NCBI GenBank assembly: GCA_027318865.1
Contig: DAHVOJ010000007.1
Span: 1-56,733, forward strand
Length of the DNA stretch: 56,733 nucleotides
DNA from: a bacterium
GTDB taxonomy: Bacteria > SZUA-79 > Acidulodesulfobacterales > Acidulodesulfobacteraceae
Direction: 5' to 3'
This document shows positions 45,029-53,879 of this stretch, piece after piece; the stretch's first letter is position 1, and each line of letters begins with the position of its first letter. A program made the position numbers and the translations under genes. The notes beneath the pieces were generated by a model. It saw nothing but the letters and a program-made list of their open reading frames with translations. It was not told the DNA's origin and did no database searches.

Positions 45029-46048
45029 AATATTTACTCCTTTTTTTAAGATTATTAGAAAAATGACAAGGCTGTCGTATTGACGTAAAAGCGACGCCGG
45101 CGCTAAGGTTGTTTTTGCGTTCTACCCTAAGAACGGATGAGATCTACGGCTTGATTGATAAACGGGTTGAGTCGTCCCGGTGATAACTAATTTTTACCTA
45201 TATCGTCTTACGCAAGTTTTTAAAAAAAGTTTATTTTTAATGATAAACCTTAGAAGCGGCGATTTATTTAGGCATGTGGGTAAATTAGAAAACCCTATAT
45301 TATATATAATCCGCTTGAAATTGAAAGCGGCGCATTAGTCCCGTGCGATACGGGCGTATTTAGGATTGAATTTAAATTGATTTTGAACGTATGCCGCCCT
45401 GTCATTTGCTTTTGGGCAAATGCCAGGGCTACGGCAGTTTAGAGTATTTTTTAAAACCGCATTTTGAACGATTATAAAAAATATTTTTAGTGGGTAGTTA
45501 AGCCTTGCTTCGTGCCTGTTTTTTACTTACTCCGTTTTTGCCAAAAAACCGGCAAAAACTCCGGCGCAAAAAAAGAGCGGCACTACGGCGGGTAAAACGA
45601 ATGAGACTTTTTATTCCAACTAGATAAAGCATTTTCTCGTCGGATAAAAAGTTTGGGTAATGCGGGTTAATGGTATCTTGGATAAATAGGCATAATTTGC
45701 CTTATAGGATATAAGATAATTTGTTAGAATAAGGATATTCTAACAAGTAGAGATAGACTTAAAGTCAAGAGCTCCGATACTACGCTGAGTTAAGAATTGT
45801 CCGGCATAAAGCTAATTATCATTAAGATAACATTTTCATAACTCAGAATGAAAACGGCATCGCCGGAAGTCGATTACTATCGAGAAATTATTTAATAATT
45901 TTATTATAGCATAAATTTAAAATGGGATGTCAAGTGTTTTTTTAAAAATATTTAAATATTTTTTCTTGGCCGCCAAAAGAAAAATCTTTATTATTTTAAA
46001 TATCGGTTGTATAATTTAATAAAAGGATTAAATTAATCAAGGGGCATT
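45029..46048. other. 1-kb structured non-coding region
   Basis: No coding frame. Several hairpins: GCCCTGTCATTTGC/GCAAATGCCAGGGC (45393-45434), CCGTTTTTGCC/GGCAAAAACTCCGG (45533-45565), TTGTTAGAATA/TATTCTAACAA (45721-45746) and CTGAGTTA/TAACTCAG (45792-45846). Composition is less A/T-rich than other gaps. Candidate large ncRNA, recombination region of the neighbouring recombinase, or replication/transfer origin. Confidence 0.55.
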
Positions 46049-46306
46049 ATGATAGGCTATATAAATTTAGGCATACTTTTAATTGTGCTTGGGTTCGTAA
46101 TCGGGGTTTATGTCCATACGGACAGAAAAATTGATGCATTGTCCTATAAAATTGATAAATTATCCGATAAAATTGACGAAAATAATAAGACTTTAAACGA
46201 TAGGATAGATAAACTCTCGGATAGAATGGACAGATTATACGATATACTCGTCCATATGGGATTCAGAGAAGAAAGACTTCATAGAGATAAAGCCGCAAAC
46301 GAATAA
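46049..46306 (+). CDS. Small membrane-anchored coiled-coil protein
   Basis: An 85-residue protein: one N-terminal membrane helix (about 4-24), then a heptad coiled coil with repeated IDKLSDK/IDKLSDR units (about 30-70). An AAGGGGC site precedes the ATG. It is the last gene before the second tRNA-His fragment. Unknown role; similar short proteins occur on many islands. Confidence 0.75.
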   Translation: MIGYINLGILLIVLGFVIGVYVHTDRKIDALSYKIDKLSDKIDENNKTLNDRIDKLSDRMDRLYDILVHMGFREERLHRDKAANE

Positions 46307-46397
46307 TAATAAAATAAGAAAATACAAAAACGGATACAGTAAAATTTTATCAGGCTAAATAATTCAATTAAATTAATAAGTTAAACTACGTAGTTAT

Positions 46398-46458
46398 CGG
46401 ATTGTGACTCCGGTGGTCGCAGGTTCAAAACCTGTCATCCACCCCACTTAAAACCGCA
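46398..46458 (+). repeat. attR of GI-1 / left end of GI-2
   Basis: A perfect 61-bp copy of tRNA-His 3' end (30532-30592). The 5' half of a tRNA is not present, so it is not a functional tRNA. Confidence 0.93.
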
Positions 46459-46538
46459 TATTTTATAAGGTTTTTCCGTTTTAAGCACTTATCATATTTA
46501 ATCAAATAATACCATTTTTTACCCATTTTTGTCTTTTT

Positions 46539-46595
46539 TATGGCGAGATTTTCACATAGGTGATATAATATTCCCATGTGAAATTCATGAAAAAG
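46539..46595. promoter_or_regulatory. TTTCACAT inverted pair around TATAAT
   Basis: TTTCACAT (46550-46557) and ATGTGAAA (46576-46583) flank TATAAT (46564-46569). A promoter with an operator is likely, but no gene starts directly on the plus strand after it. Confidence 0.4.
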
Positions 46596-46622
46596 ACTTT
46601 GGGAATTTACTTTATGGATTTG

Positions 46623-47492
46623 CTACTTCTTAAAAGTTAAACTTTTATATATAGCGCACATATCTTCATCCTTAAATTCATCGTATCCTAAAATATAAGA
46701 GTTGTTTATTGCGGAAGTTAAAGGAGAAAATACCTTGAATTCTCCAGAAAGTTTAACGGCAAAATCTAAATCCTTCTGCATATGCTTATATGGAAAATTG
46801 GTTTCATAATTATTTTCTATAATATTTTTCCCTTTCAGCTGAAACATCTGATTAGCAAATGCACCGGAATTCACAATATCATAAATTACATTATCGTCCA
46901 ACCCTATTTTTTTAGATAAATTTAATCCTTCGGCTAAAGCGCCCATCGTAATTCCCATAATCTGATTATTTATAATTTTCAGATATGACGCTTTGGGAAT
47001 ACCGCCAAGATACATAACTCTTTTACCCATCATATTAAAATAGTCTATCAAAAGGTCATACGCCTTTTTATCTCCGGCGGCTAAAATTATAAGAGTCCCT
47101 TCTTTTGCGGGAATCTTGCTTCCTATGACCGGAGCTTCAAGAAAAAGGGACGCCGGGGATTTAATCTTTATTTTTTCAAAGAGCGCAACCGAATAATCGG
47201 GCTCTATCGTACTCATATTTATTATTGTTTTTTCACCGTCTAAACCTTCCAGCAGCCCATAATCGCCGTCCGTTATATTGGAAACCGCTTTAGAATCCGA
47301 TAGCATAATAATTATAATGTCGCTTTTTTTTGCAACATCTTTTGGGGAATCTAAAAATGTTGCGCCTTTCTTTATATGCTCTTTGGATTTTTCTTTAGTT
47401 CTATTGTAAACATTCAGCGCTACGCCGTTTTTCAGTAAATTTAACGCCATAAAATTTCCCATTATACCTAATCCTATAAAGCCTATTTTCAT
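46623..47492 (-). CDS. Beta-hydroxyacid dehydrogenase (3-hydroxyisobutyrate/GLYR type)
   Basis: A 289-residue NAD(P)-dependent dehydrogenase. GFIGLGIMGNFMALNLL (about 4-20) is the Rossmann start, VYNRTKEK (about 29-36) suggests NADP preference, EAPVIGSKIPAKEGTL is the substrate loop and KIINNQIMG has the catalytic Lys. Likely reduces glyoxylate, succinic semialdehyde or a 3-hydroxyacid. A GGAG site precedes the ATG. A metabolic gene as island cargo. Confidence 0.92.
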   Translation of the reverse strand: MKIGFIGLGIMGNFMALNLLKNGVALNVYNRTKEKSKEHIKKGATFLDSPKDVAKKSDIIIIMLSDSKAVSNITDGDYGLLEGLDGEKTIINMSTIEPDYSVALFEKIKIKSPASLFLEAPVIGSKIPAKEGTLIILAAGDKKAYDLLIDYFNMMGKRVMYLGGIPKASYLKIINNQIMGITMGALAEGLNLSKKIGLDDNVIYDIVNSGAFANQMFQLKGKNIIENNYETNFPYKHMQKDLDFAVKLSGEFKVFSPLTSAINNSYILGYDEFKDEDMCAIYKSLTFKK

Positions 47493-47910
47493 TATTTTTT
47501 TAATCTCCGTGCTATATATGTTGCATGTTACCCTTTAATATAGTTTGTAATTTATATCTTTTACATAATAATTAATTATAGCATATTTTAATTTATATAA
47601 TAGCCGCTTAAATCTTCAATATCTTTTAAAAGCCCTCTTTTTTATAGTTCTCTATATAATCCAGAAACCACTAATTCCCGCCGGTAAGTTTTAACGACTT
47701 TTTAATGGTATTATACTTTCAAAGCGATTTAACGCCGGTATAATAAATATATAGGAGAACGAATTAAAAAAAAGTATCTCGCAAGAAAAGGTATCTGAAA
47801 AATTTGATGCTTTCTGAAAAAAACAATTGACGGTGGGGGGGGGGGTGTTATATCATGATGTAGAAACATTTAACCTGTCAGTTTAGTATAATTAAACTAA
47901 CGCTAAAAAA
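47493..47910. other. Intergenic region with G11 tract
   Basis: 418 bp without a gene. A run of 11 G lies at 47835-47845. TATAAT at 47887-47892, inside GTTTAGTATAATTAAAC, may drive the decayed GGDEF gene. Confidence 0.5.
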
Positions 47911-49850
47911 ATGGGCAAAATTTACCGGCAAATTCGGAATAAAGTTTTATTATCCCTTAAGAGCGGCAATATGCCGTACCTTGCAGGCATCTTGTCCGTT
48001 ATCGTTATATTATTGATTTCTTCCGTCCTGTTCTTCACAGGTCCTATTCGCATAAAAAAAATTTCCTCTTTTAATTTAAACCTTTTATCTAAAACCATAA
48101 TATTAAACGACGACTTAATGCATATAAATATGAAGACAGGCAAGGTTATATATTACACTTCCTTAAAGATGCCTTTAAAACCGCAAAGGATACGCTTGGT
48201 AATGGCTTTAAACAGATTAAAAGCCTATGTCGCTAAAACCGATATGCAATAAAAAAACTTAATTCATTTATTAAAAAAAACGGCAATTTTCTGAAAAATA
48301 ACCGAAAAATAGTAAAATACTTCAATAAATCATATTTCCAATGGAAAAATGTCAGCGAGCCGATTCTTAACGCAATTTTGAAATATCCCAAATACGTATC
48401 GTCCAGAATTTCATACAAGTTTTTTCTAAAACACACCTTTTTATCTTTCTTATCTGCCTACTCTGAATATTCTCAAAGAAGAAAAAACGACCTTTAGAAC
48501 TACCATGGGAATGGCTGTCCGTTACTTTATTACAGCCGTCCTTATCGCAATATTTTTTATCGGCCTATTTTTTTGTTTTACCGGCAAAATCCACAAAGCT
48601 TTATTGGTAAGCGAACGGAGATTTAATCTTTTTTCTATAGCCTGCCCTTAGTATCCTTTATCTTAGACGTGGAAACGGGCCATTTTATAGATGCGGATGA
48701 TTATGCCGTAAATTTTTACGGCTATTCCAAGGAAGAGCTTCTGAATATGGATATAGGTAAAATAAATATTTCCGCCAGTCTGGACGAACAGAGAAAATTC
48801 AGAATGAGGGCGGCGGAAAAGGGGCATGAAACCGTTGTTTTTAAACACAGGCTTAAAAACGGCGCTATAAAAACGATTCAGTCTTTTATAACCGTTATTC
48901 AATCAGACGGCAAACCGCATCTTCTTGTTATTGTTATCGACATAACGAAAAAAATAGCTTCGGAAAAAGCCCTCAAAGAATCCGAAGCACTTTTTAAAAC
49001 GGCGACGGAAAATTTAGTTACGGGGATAGTCCTTTACCGGGAAAAGTATATTTACGCAAACCCTATGGCAGAAAAAATACTTGGATATCCTAAAGAAGAA
49101 CTTTACCAAAAATACGTCTGGGATATTTACCCCGACGAACGCGATAAATTATTAGTAAAACAGGCTATAACAAAAAGGCTGGATGGGGAAATCTTTGACG
49201 CCGTATATACTTTAAAAATTCTGACAAAGCAAAACGAGGAGATCTGGCTTTTAATATCGGCTTCTACCGTGAAATACGGGGATAAATACACAGCTCTTGC
49301 AAGTTTTATCGATAATACCGAACAGGTTTTAAAAGAGCGGAAAGTTTTAGAGGAAAAAGAAGAATACAAAGCGCTGTCGGAATACGATCCTCTCACGGGG
49401 ATTTATAACAGGAGGGCGTACGACAACAGACTGCTTGAGGCGCTCAGCGCGGCGGGAAGATATAAAAGGCAGTTATCGTTAATAATGTTCGATATAGACT
49501 ATTTCAAGGAAATTAACGATGCTTACGGACATCAGGCAGGCGATACTATTCTTTTTGAACTTGCAAGTTTAGTTCAAAAAAACATAAGAAAAGACGATTT
49601 TTTTGCAAGGTTCGGCGGGGAAGAATTTATGATAATATCTAATTCGGGCGTAAAAGGCGCTGCCGAACTTGCCGAAAAATTAAGGTTCAAAATAGAAACG
49701 TATGATTTCCCCCTAAAAATAAACGTCAAATGTAGTTTCGGGGTGACGAGTTATAAGCATGGAGATACTGCGGATACTATAATAAAAAGAGCCGACGACG
49801 CCTTGTATGAGGCTAAAGAAAACGGCAGAAACAGAGTGAAAACCGTATAA
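47911..49850 (+). pseudogene. PAS-PAS-GGDEF diguanylate cyclase, frameshifted three times
   Basis: The original protein would be about 640 residues: an N-terminal membrane helix (LAGILSVIVILLISSVLFF), a periplasmic part, a second helix (YFITAVLIAIFFIGLFF), two PAS domains and a GGDEF domain with FGGEEF. It is broken by frameshifts near 48249-48255 (A7), near 48484-48495 (A6) and at T6 48632-48637. Reading across them joins KTDMQ to KKLNSF, SQRRK to TFRTTMGM, and SERRFNLF to FYSLPLVSF, the last being a typical PAS start. The part from 48669 is still open and could make a soluble PAS-GGDEF fragment. Confidence 0.8.
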
Positions 49851-49859
49851 GAGAAAAGA

Positions 49860-49931
49860 GAGAAAAGGGGACGGATCTATTTTTATTCGTGTTTGAAAAC
49901 GAAAAATAAAGGTGTCTGCCCCCTTTTTCTC
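49860..49931. repeat. Long imperfect hairpin repeat
   Basis: GAGAAAAGGGGACGGATCTA pairs with the inverse of GTGTCTGCCCCCTTTTTCTC around an A/T-rich stem. It is like dispersed GGGGACAGA..TCTGTCCCC elements. It directly follows the GGDEF gene stop and could end its transcription. Confidence 0.55.
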
Positions 49932-50216
49932 AAAATAGACGGATCCAAAGACGTGGAAGAAGAACGGAAATTTGCGTTAAATGCCATAGATATTTTTTTA
50001 TCCAAAAGAACCCTACCTTTTCGTCAAAAACTGGAACGACATCTATAAGGCTTCAAAACCTGGCAAAAAGACAGAATGGACTAAAGAGCGCGTAGAAGAA
50101 ATTCTTAAGGAGAACGATTATAATATGACAAAAGCGGCTAAGACTATCGGAAATACGAAACAGTTTATCAGCTTCCTGGCAAAAAAGTTCGGGATTAAGA
50201 AACCGAGCAAGGCATA
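49932..50216 (+). pseudogene. Fis-type HTH protein, decayed fragment
   Basis: IDGSKDVEEERKFALNAIDI is followed, after a frameshift near 50010, by YLFVKNWNDIYKAS, then WTKERVEEILKEN and NMTKAAKTIGNTKQFISF, a Fis-like helix-turn-helix C-terminus, ending at TAA 50214-50216. The N-terminal part is lost. It looks like the tail of a regulator. Confidence 0.5.
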
Positions 50217-50513
50217 AAAGGCAACAAATTATATCTTGAAAAAATTTTTTACAGTTTTTACAGTTTGGAATTTGATTAAAAAGTCGATAAAATAGTAATA
50301 TAATGTATATTTTAAATGTAAAATATAAAAGGTGATTTATTATGGAAGGATGCGAAAAGGTAGACATTAATGAGCGGTAGGATAATTTTAGTTGATAATA
50401 TTAAAATTGTTATGTTCTAAGTTCTTAATAGTTATGGCTGAATTTTCACATAGGCAAGTTTCACATAGGCAAAATTATTTAATAAAATTAAATAGTTATA
50501 AAGCAAGGGCTTT

Positions 50514-50581
50514 GGATTGTGATTCCGGTGGTCGCAGGTTCAAAACCTGTCATCCACCCCACTTAAAACCGCAGTAAATAA
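50514..50581 (+). repeat. Third tRNA-His 3' fragment (attR of GI-2)
   Basis: Matches the tRNA-His 3' end from GGATTGTGA to CCGCAGTAAATAA with one change (C to T at 50523). The similarity continues past it (CAATATCCTAT and TTGAC), as after the real tRNA, so the DNA to the right looks like the left end of another, degraded element. Confidence 0.88.
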
Positions 50582-50600
50582 GACATATTCAGACAATATC

Positions 50601-50879
50601 CTATTCTTGACCGGTTTCGTTTGGGGGAGTGTTACTTAAGGCTTCCAAAGCTTTTTTCCGAATATGAGCTTGAAGGATTTCGTTGTTTCTTCTTTTAATT
50701 TCCATCTCTTCGAGAACGCTTTCGGATTTTAAGACTAAAATCCGACTGAACAATTCTTCCATTTCCTTTCTTTCTTTGAGAACCGAATTTATTTTGTCGA
50801 TAAATTCCTGATAGCCCATTTTTTTCTTTCTTGAATTAATCTTTCTTTTTTTACGCAGTTTTCTTCCGTCCATAAACAA
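50601..50879 (-). CDS. Small basic coiled-coil protein
   Basis: A 92-residue protein with a Lys/Arg-rich start (KLRKKRKINSRKKK) and Glu-rich helices. TTG start at 50879, 7 bp after GGAGG; the ATG at 50873 is further away. No family recognised; it might be DNA- or RNA-binding. It lies just right of the third tRNA-His fragment. Confidence 0.6.
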   Translation of the reverse strand: MFMDGRKLRKKRKINSRKKKMGYQEFIDKINSVLKERKEMEELFSRILVLKSESVLEEMEIKRRNNEILQAHIRKKALEALSNTPPNETGQE

Positions 50880-50989
50880 TAGCCCCCTCCAATATTTATT
50901 ATTTTTATATTAAAGTGCGAGCTTTTATTTATATCATAAATTTCGTTACAGGATTATGAAATTTTTGTTACAATTCTGTTAAATTTTTG

Positions 50990-51196
50990 TTAAATTTTTG
51001 TTACAAAATTACGCAAATCTACATGGAAGTAAGAGAAATTATTGATGCCTTTATCCTTTGCGGCCGCTATCGCCTTTTCGATATAAGATATTTGCAAGGC
51101 TACAATGTTTCGTATTTTTTTTGCAATAAATTTATCTTTACGCGATAGCTCCATTGCGATATTTCCTAAAGGGCATCCCTTTAGGGAAAACTGCCA
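50990..51196 (-). pseudogene. TetR-family regulator, C-terminal remnant
   Basis: The minus-strand frame reads QFSLKGCPLGNIAMELSRKD and KGINNFSYFHVDLRNFV. The GCPLGNIAMELS segment followed by an AAKDKG helix is the ligand-binding domain of TetR/AcrR regulators. The DNA-binding half is missing and a TAG lies just upstream. It is divergent from the nitroreductase, the usual target of such a regulator. Confidence 0.65.
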
Positions 51197-51339
51197 CTAT
51201 ATGATATAATAATGAATATAAAGGCCGATTAATCGGTTTTATTTTATAAACTTATTTCTTAAATCTCCCTGACTAACCAAAAATGTTTGTGTTTATACAA
51301 TTTAATTTTAATATTATATATAATTAAAAGGGGGCTAAA

Positions 51340-52002
51340 ATGGAATTGTTAGACGCTATGCTTTCGAGAACTTCTAAAAGGGACTTCGAAGATAAACCTG
51401 TGCCAAAAGAAACGATCGAAAAAATTTTATCCGCATCCTTAAGGGCGCCCTCGTGGGCAAACTCTCAGCCGTGGGAAATAGCTGTTTCCACAGGTAAAAC
51501 TTCCGAATTTATAAAAAGTAATCTCTATGAACTTGCAAAGAACTGCGCTCCGATAAATCCAGATTACCCGTTTCCGGATGCATGGCCCGAAAAACAAAAT
51601 AATAATATATTCGAAACGGGAAAGCACAGATTCGAATATATCGGCATAGGGAGGGAAGACGCCGAAAAAAGAAGGGAATTTACGTTATCTAACTATAACT
51701 TTTTTAATTCCCGAACCGCAATATTTATATATCTGGAAGAAAGTTTAGGCGCTTGGTCTATTCTTGACTCCGGCATGTTAATTCAAAATATATTATTGTC
51801 CGCCCACGACTCCGGTCTCGGAGCCTGCCCGCAGGCGTATCTCGTCGCATATCCCGATATTTTGAGAAAGGCATTCGACCTTCCCAGAAACAAAAGATTC
51901 ATACTGGGAATTTCTATAGGCTATTATAAAACGGATAGCATAATTAACGGCGTAAAAACCTTAAGGAACGATTTTGACGATATCGTTAAATTTTATGAGT
52001 AA
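51340..52002 (+). CDS. Nitroreductase-family FMN oxidoreductase
   Basis: A 220-residue flavoprotein. RTSKRDFEDKPV (about 9-20), LRAPSWANSQPWE (about 33-45) and GLGACPQAYLVAYP (about 157-170) are FMN-binding motifs. Reduces nitroaromatics or quinones with NAD(P)H. A strong AAGGGGGC site precedes the ATG. First gene of a three-gene run in which start and stop codons overlap. Confidence 0.94.
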   Translation: MELLDAMLSRTSKRDFEDKPVPKETIEKILSASLRAPSWANSQPWEIAVSTGKTSEFIKSNLYELAKNCAPINPDYPFPDAWPEKQNNNIFETGKHRFEYIGIGREDAEKRREFTLSNYNFFNSRTAIFIYLEESLGAWSILDSGMLIQNILLSAHDSGLGACPQAYLVAYPDILRKAFDLPRNKRFILGISIGYYKTDSIINGVKTLRNDFDDIVKFYE

Positions 52003-52231
52003 AATTTTAAATAAAATGAAAAAAGTTAACTCTTCTTTAAAACGGACGGAAGACAATGGCGCAGACGGGGATAAAAAGGGCAGGACTACTTACCGCAACC
52101 TTTTTGAAAGAATCAAGCCCGACGAAAAAGAAAAAATCAAGGAAAAAATTGATAAAAAAGAAATAAGGAAATATATCGAAGAAGAAGAGAATTCTATAAA
52201 TTCACAAAATTCCGAAATAAATGGAAAATAA
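51995..52231 (+). CDS. Small charged protein between nitroreductase and exonuclease
   Basis: About 78 residues, rich in Lys and Glu, mostly helical. I start it at ATG 51995, which overlaps the nitroreductase stop (ATGAGTAA), so translation is coupled. It overlaps the next start by 11 bp. No family recognised. Confidence 0.7.
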   Translation: MSKILNKMKKVNSSLKRTEDNGADGDKKGRTTYRNLFERIKPDEKEKIKEKIDKKEIRKYIEEEENSINSQNSEINGK

Positions 52232-52901
52232 AACCGCCGTAATATTCGACACCGAAACCACCGGCTTTACCGAACCTGTTTTAATAGAAGCCGCAGGCAT
52301 TATTATTAAGGGCAATCCTTTAGCCGAACAGGACGATACTTTCATTAACCGTTATAACCCGGGCAAGCCTATTTCTTTTGGCGCCATGGCGATTCATAAT
52401 ATATTGGACAGCGAATTAAAAGATTGTCCTCCGGCTTCCGAATTTAAACTCCCCGATAATGCCGCCTATATCATAGGACACAACATAGACTACGACTGGC
52501 GGGTAATAGGTAAACCTCCTATTAAAAGAATAGATACGCTTGTCATGGCAAAAAGCATATGGCAGGGCTTTGATTCTTATAATTTATCCGCATTGACCTA
52601 TGCCCTGACGGAACCGGCTCAAAGACCGGAAATAAGGGCAGTTCTCATTGAAAGACACAACGCCTTAACCGACGCAAAACTTTGTTTGAATATTTTACGC
52701 CTCATATTAAAGGGGAAACCGGAATTAACCTCGTGGGGTTCTATGTGGAAATTTTCGGAAGAAACTCGTATTCCTAAAACTATGCCGTTCGGGAAGCATA
52801 AAGGAACGCCTATTAAAGATGTTCCTCAAGATTACAAAGAATGGCTAAAGGGACAGCCGGATATAGACGAATATTTATTAAAGGCGCTGGAGGCTTCATA
52901 A
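52221..52901 (+). CDS. DEDDh 3'-5' exonuclease with DUF3820 tail
   Basis: A 226-residue exonuclease. VIFDTETTGF (about 7-16) gives the DE pair, GHNIDYDW (about 91-98) the next Asp and HNALTDAKL (about 149-157) the His/Asp. The C-terminal MPFGKHKGTPIKDVP (about 190-204) is the DUF3820 motif, found with ExoX-like proteins and putative virulence regulators. Acts on DNA ends or RNA. Confidence 0.92.
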   Translation: MENKTAVIFDTETTGFTEPVLIEAAGIIIKGNPLAEQDDTFINRYNPGKPISFGAMAIHNILDSELKDCPPASEFKLPDNAAYIIGHNIDYDWRVIGKPPIKRIDTLVMAKSIWQGFDSYNLSALTYALTEPAQRPEIRAVLIERHNALTDAKLCLNILRLILKGKPELTSWGSMWKFSEETRIPKTMPFGKHKGTPIKDVPQDYKEWLKGQPDIDEYLLKALEAS

Positions 52902-52971
52902 TTTTACATTTTAATTCATATCGGAGTCAAGATTAAAATTGACAGAACTGCTTATTTACTGAGGTTTTAAA

Positions 52972-53056
52972 TGGTGCGTCTAGCAGGATGAGCACAAACG
53001 GTATGCGTTTGTATGCTGGACTTCGTCGAACTTGCGACCCACAGCTTAGAAGGCTG
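52972..53056 (-). repeat. Disrupted tRNA-Arg 3' fragment
   Basis: The minus strand has the 3' part of the tRNA-Arg seen at 54563, but about 36 bp (52989-53025) with an AGCACAAACG/CGTTTGTATGCT inverted repeat is inserted in the T arm. It is an old or modified attachment site, not a tRNA. Confidence 0.7.
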
Positions 53057-53167
53057 AGGGTGCATAAACTAACTAATTGAAAATATTAATTAATTTGGCT
53101 AATAAAAATTGTATGTGCGGGTTTTTGTGCGCCAAGATGTTAGCGGCTCACGTTTCCCTTAACCGCT

Positions 53168-53509
53168 CTAATCTTGCGCCGGCAGCAGCGTCATGAACTT
53201 CCGCACCACGTCCTGTAATACGTCGTCCGGAACGCGGCAGATAAACTCTGCCTGCCTTGTTCTCCAATCCAGGCTTTTCACCTGGTCGGAAAGAATGACC
53301 CCAGTGACGCCTCCGCCCCCCTGCGGTATCTGGACCTCAAAAGGATAGTTTTTAGCTTGGTTCGTAACCGGGCACATCACGGCCAGTCCCACCTTTCCGT
53401 TATATGCCGTAGGCGACAACACGAGTGCCGGCCTTCTTCCAGCCTGTTCATGTCCAGCCTGAGGGTTAAACGTCAGCCAGACGATATCCCCGCTGTCGGG
53501 TATATACAT
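53168..53509 (-). CDS. mazF: MazF-type toxin (type II)
   Basis: A 113-residue endoribonuclease of the MazF/PemK family. GDIVWLTFNPQAGHEQAGRR is the family start (RP-A-LVLSP follows), MCPVTNQ is conserved and LSDQVKSLDW (Ser-Asp region) is in the active site. Starts at ATG 53509, overlapping the antitoxin stop as TGATG, hence coupled translation. Base composition is clearly higher in GC than the window, a sign of recent transfer. Confidence 0.93.
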   Translation of the reverse strand: MYIPDSGDIVWLTFNPQAGHEQAGRRPALVLSPTAYNGKVGLAVMCPVTNQAKNYPFEVQIPQGGGGVTGVILSDQVKSLDWRTRQAEFICRVPDDVLQDVVRKFMTLLPAQD

Positions 53510-53748
53510 CACCACGCCTCTTTGCCGCAGGGCGCGGAAGTATAGACTTCGGAATGGATATTGTCCTGGGTGACACCGGAGAGCAACTCCTCCAGCGTAT
53601 GGTTCGGAGCGGCTTTTTTTACGACGATGGCTCCGCCGCTCACTGAGACGTTCACCGGGGAACCATTCCTGATTTCGGCTTCGCGGGCGAATGTCGCCGG
53701 TATTCTTATACCGAGGCTGTTACCCCATTTTTGAATCTTTAAAAGCAT
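53509..53748 (-). CDS. mazE: MazE/AbrB-type antitoxin
   Basis: A 79-residue antitoxin with the AbrB swapped-hairpin DNA-binding domain: KIQKWGNSLGIRIP at residues 4-17, then VNVSVSGGAIVVKKA. The C-terminal tail binds MazF. AAAGGAG precedes the ATG. It probably represses its own promoter. Same GC-rich composition as mazF. Confidence 0.93.
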   Translation of the reverse strand: MLLKIQKWGNSLGIRIPATFAREAEIRNGSPVNVSVSGGAIVVKKAAPNHTLEELLSGVTQDNIHSEVYTSAPCGKEAW

Positions 53749-53879
53749 ATATGGACTCCTTTAATTGTTTATACATTGATTATACAACGGCTAACCATTT
53801 GCGTCAAGAAAAAATTCTCGTCGTTATGGGAACAGGTAATTGCCCTCCTCGCCGGATAAGAATTATACCGTGAACGAAT

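Larger units (their letters stand above)
30593..46458 (+). mobile_element. Genomic island GI-1 in tRNA-His
   Basis: A 15.9-kb segment bounded by perfect 61-bp copies of the tRNA-His 3' end. The integrase is the first gene after the tRNA, the standard layout. Cargo: IS256 remnant, DUF2130 protein, small envelope proteins, the five-gene HTH/protease/ATPase/MBL/nuclease operon, a metallophosphoesterase and a second tyrosine recombinase. No relaxase, replication initiator or mating pore is seen, so it is not a complete conjugative element. Confidence 0.85.
46459..50581 (+). mobile_element. Tandem island GI-2
   Basis: A 4.1-kb segment between the second and third tRNA-His fragments. It carries a beta-hydroxyacid dehydrogenase, a decayed GGDEF gene and HTH remnant, no integrase. 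Near-identical 22-bp sequences (TATGGC..ATTTTCACATAGG) occur 80 bp inside the left end and 60 bp inside the right end. Confidence 0.65.

Noticed and set aside
45029-46048. Group II intron or tmRNA/RNase P RNA
   Set aside because: I found no domain V-like hairpin, no reverse transcriptase and no tmRNA or RNase P signature sequences.
30593-46458. GI-1 as a complete integrative conjugative element because of the VirD4-like ATPase
   Set aside because: No relaxase, VirB4, pilus or pore genes are present and the ATPase lacks membrane helices.
50392-50577. 61-codon frame running through the third tRNA-His fragment
   Set aside because: It consists of repeat and att sequence with no coding signs.
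46398-50581. Additional tRNA-His genes
   Set aside because: Only the 3' half is present at each place; no 5' half can pair.
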